From Thalassotalea ponticola (GTDB lineage: Bacteria > Pseudomonadota > Gammaproteobacteria > Enterobacterales > Alteromonadaceae), in assembly GCF_041379045.1 (NCBI RefSeq), contig NZ_CP166871.1, positions 1,240,001 through 1,304,000 of the forward strand: DNA of 64,000 nucleotides, written 5' to 3'. Numbering within the stretch: position 1 is the stretch's first letter; the number at the start of each line of letters is the position of its first letter. Position numbers and translations under genes: made by a program. Below are positions 62,989-64,000 of this stretch, in pieces. The notes below the pieces were generated by a model that did no database searches, had not been told where the DNA came from, and saw only the letters and a program-made list of their open reading frames with translations.

Positions 62989-64000
62989 ATGCCAGTATCA
63001 AATTTAGATGAACTCAACGCTATGGTTGCTCGTGTTAAAGCGGCGCAAAAAGAGTTTTCAAGCTTTAGTCAACAACAGGTCGATGCAATTTTTCGCGCCG
63101 CATCACTGGCTGCTAATAATGCACGTATTTCGCTAGCGCAGAAGGCGGTTGAAGAATCGGGTATGGGGATTGTTGAAGATAAAGTGATTAAAAACCACTT
63201 CGCCTCCGAATTTATCTATAACAAGTACAAAGACGAAAAAACCTGTGGTGTGTTGAGTGAAAATGAAGAATTTGGCACCATTGAAATTGCCGAGCCCGTC
63301 GGTCTCATTTGCGGTATTGTGCCGACCACAAACCCTACGTCAACGGCAATTTTCAAAGCCTTAATTTCCCTCAAAACCCGCAACGGTATTATTTTTTCAC
63401 CGCATCCTCGAGCAAAGTTTGCCACCAATGATGCGGCCAAAATAGTCCTTGATGCCGCGGTTGCCGCAGGCGCACCTAAAGATATTATCGGTTGGATTGA
63501 TGTGCCATCAGTGGAGTTGTCAAATGCCCTAATGACCCATCCTGATATCAACCTGATTTTGGCAACCGGTGGCCCTGGTATGGTTAAAGCGGCGTATTCC
63601 TCAGGTAAACCAGCCATTGGCGTTGGCGCGGGTAATGTGCCGGTGGTGATCGATGAAACCGCCGATATAAAGCGCGCTGTTGCATCGATTTTGATGTCAA
63701 AAACCTTCGACAATGGCGTGGTCTGTGCGTCCGAGCAAGCGGTAATAGTTGTTGATCAGGTTTACGAGCAAGTCAAAGAGCGGTTTGCTACCCACAATGG
63801 ATATATTCTCACCAAGTCTGAAGCGGATAAAGTACGAGACATCATCTTAATAGACGGTAATTTAAACGCGGCTATTGTCGGCCAGCCGGCAACCAAAATT
63901 GCCGAGCTCGCTGGCATCAAAGTACCTAAAAATACCAAGATCTTGATTGGTGAAGGCAAAGAAGTCAGTATCGAGGATCCGTTTGCCCACGAAAAGCTAT
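62989..64000 (+). CDS. adhE: Bifunctional aldehyde-alcohol dehydrogenase AdhE, N-terminal part
   Basis: The frame is open from ATG 62989 (GGAGG before it) to the window edge, 337 codons, so only the acetaldehyde-dehydrogenase half is visible. AdhE reduces acetyl-CoA to ethanol with NADH during fermentation. The start NLDELNAMVARVKAAQKEFS, the segment GIVPTTNPTSTAIFKALI and FDNGVVCASEQ with catalytic Cys246 match the family in place and number. The iron-dependent alcohol-dehydrogenase half should follow outside. Confidence 0.94.
   Translation, partial: MPVSNLDELNAMVARVKAAQKEFSSFSQQQVDAIFRAASLAANNARISLAQKAVEESGMGIVEDKVIKNHFASEFIYNKYKDEKTCGVLSENEEFGTIEIAEPVGLICGIVPTTNPTSTAIFKALISLKTRNGIIFSPHPRAKFATNDAAKIVLDAAVAAGAPKDIIGWIDVPSVELSNALMTHPDINLILATGGPGMVKAAYSSGKPAIGVGAGNVPVVIDETADIKRAVASILMSKTFDNGVVCASEQAVIVVDQVYEQVKERFATHNGYILTKSEADKVRDIILIDGNLNAAIVGQPATKIAELAGIKVPKNTKILIGEGKEVSIEDPFAHEKL

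Noticed and set aside
1..64000. CRISPR arrays, insertion sequences, rRNA or phage genes
   Set aside because: No regularly spaced direct repeats, transposase motifs, rRNA segments or phage structural genes were found by reading; the window has no obvious mobile DNA.

Overview
The window looks like the chromosome of a marine gammaproteobacterium of the order Alteromonadales. A Colwelliaceae-type genome such as Thalassotalea is my best guess, from gene style and order and not from any search. The evidence is three large TonB-dependent receptors (TBDRs) tied to polymer-degrading genes, SapC and tryptophan-halogenase genes beside a TBDR, the DUF3549-DUF3301-truC neighbourhood, and moderate G+C. 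Both ends cut through housekeeping genes: nadA at the left and adhE at the right.

Layout. (1) 1-550: end of nadA and a tRNA-Ser(GGA). (2) 900-8115: an alpha-glucan pair, a TBDR and a 1429-residue lipoprotein pullulanase, with a 16-bp perfect palindrome upstream. (3) 8238-14042, minus strand: choline to glycine betaine, in the order betI-betB-betA, then a short BCCT-type transporter and a Gcw_chp/TorF outer-membrane protein. (4) 14653-15207: an unrecognised small membrane-anchored protein. (5) 15305-23208: a probable cyanophycin-use locus, with an exported cyanophycinase divergent from a TBDR, a YfcC-type transporter and an isoaspartyl dipeptidase. The TBDR carries one in-frame amber codon, and the dipeptidase lacks the first His of its metal-binding HxH motif. 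(6) 23342-50705: a large laminarin/beta-glucan locus. It holds a LacI regulator, a GPH symporter, GH1, a hexose MFS transporter, two GH3, two GH16, a TBDR, a CBM9-like protein and an exported ADP-ribosylglycohydrolase-fold protein. A five-gene cassette sits inside it: two flavin-dependent halogenase-like proteins, SapC, a JmjC-like cupin and DUF6445. (7) 50866-62436: mixed housekeeping genes (thiol proteins, AcuI-like reductase, K+ channel, UbiA family, GCS2 and aspartoacylase-like pair, DUF3301/DUF3549, TruC, acyl-CoA ligase, cold-shock protein). (8) adhE from 62989 off the edge.

How the parts fit. In the beta-glucan locus, surface and secreted GH16 enzymes would cut laminarin, the TBDR would import the oligomers, GH3 and GH1 would finish them to glucose, and the GPH and hexose carriers would cross the inner membrane. 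TGTAAGCGCTTACA-type LacI operators at 27278, 32816 and 45042, with weaker ones at 45095 and 41836, tie the genes together. The weak site at 41836 hints that the halogenase cassette may belong to the same regulon. In the cyanophycin locus, cyanophycinase would release beta-Asp-Arg outside the cytoplasm, the TBDR and YfcC-type carrier would import it, and the IadA homologue would split it. The amber codon and the missing His make it uncertain that this route works in this strain.

The two best leads for something undescribed are the TBDR-linked halogenase/SapC/cupin/DUF6445 cassette, whose substrate is unknown, and the TBDR-coupled cyanophycin locus with its two lesions.
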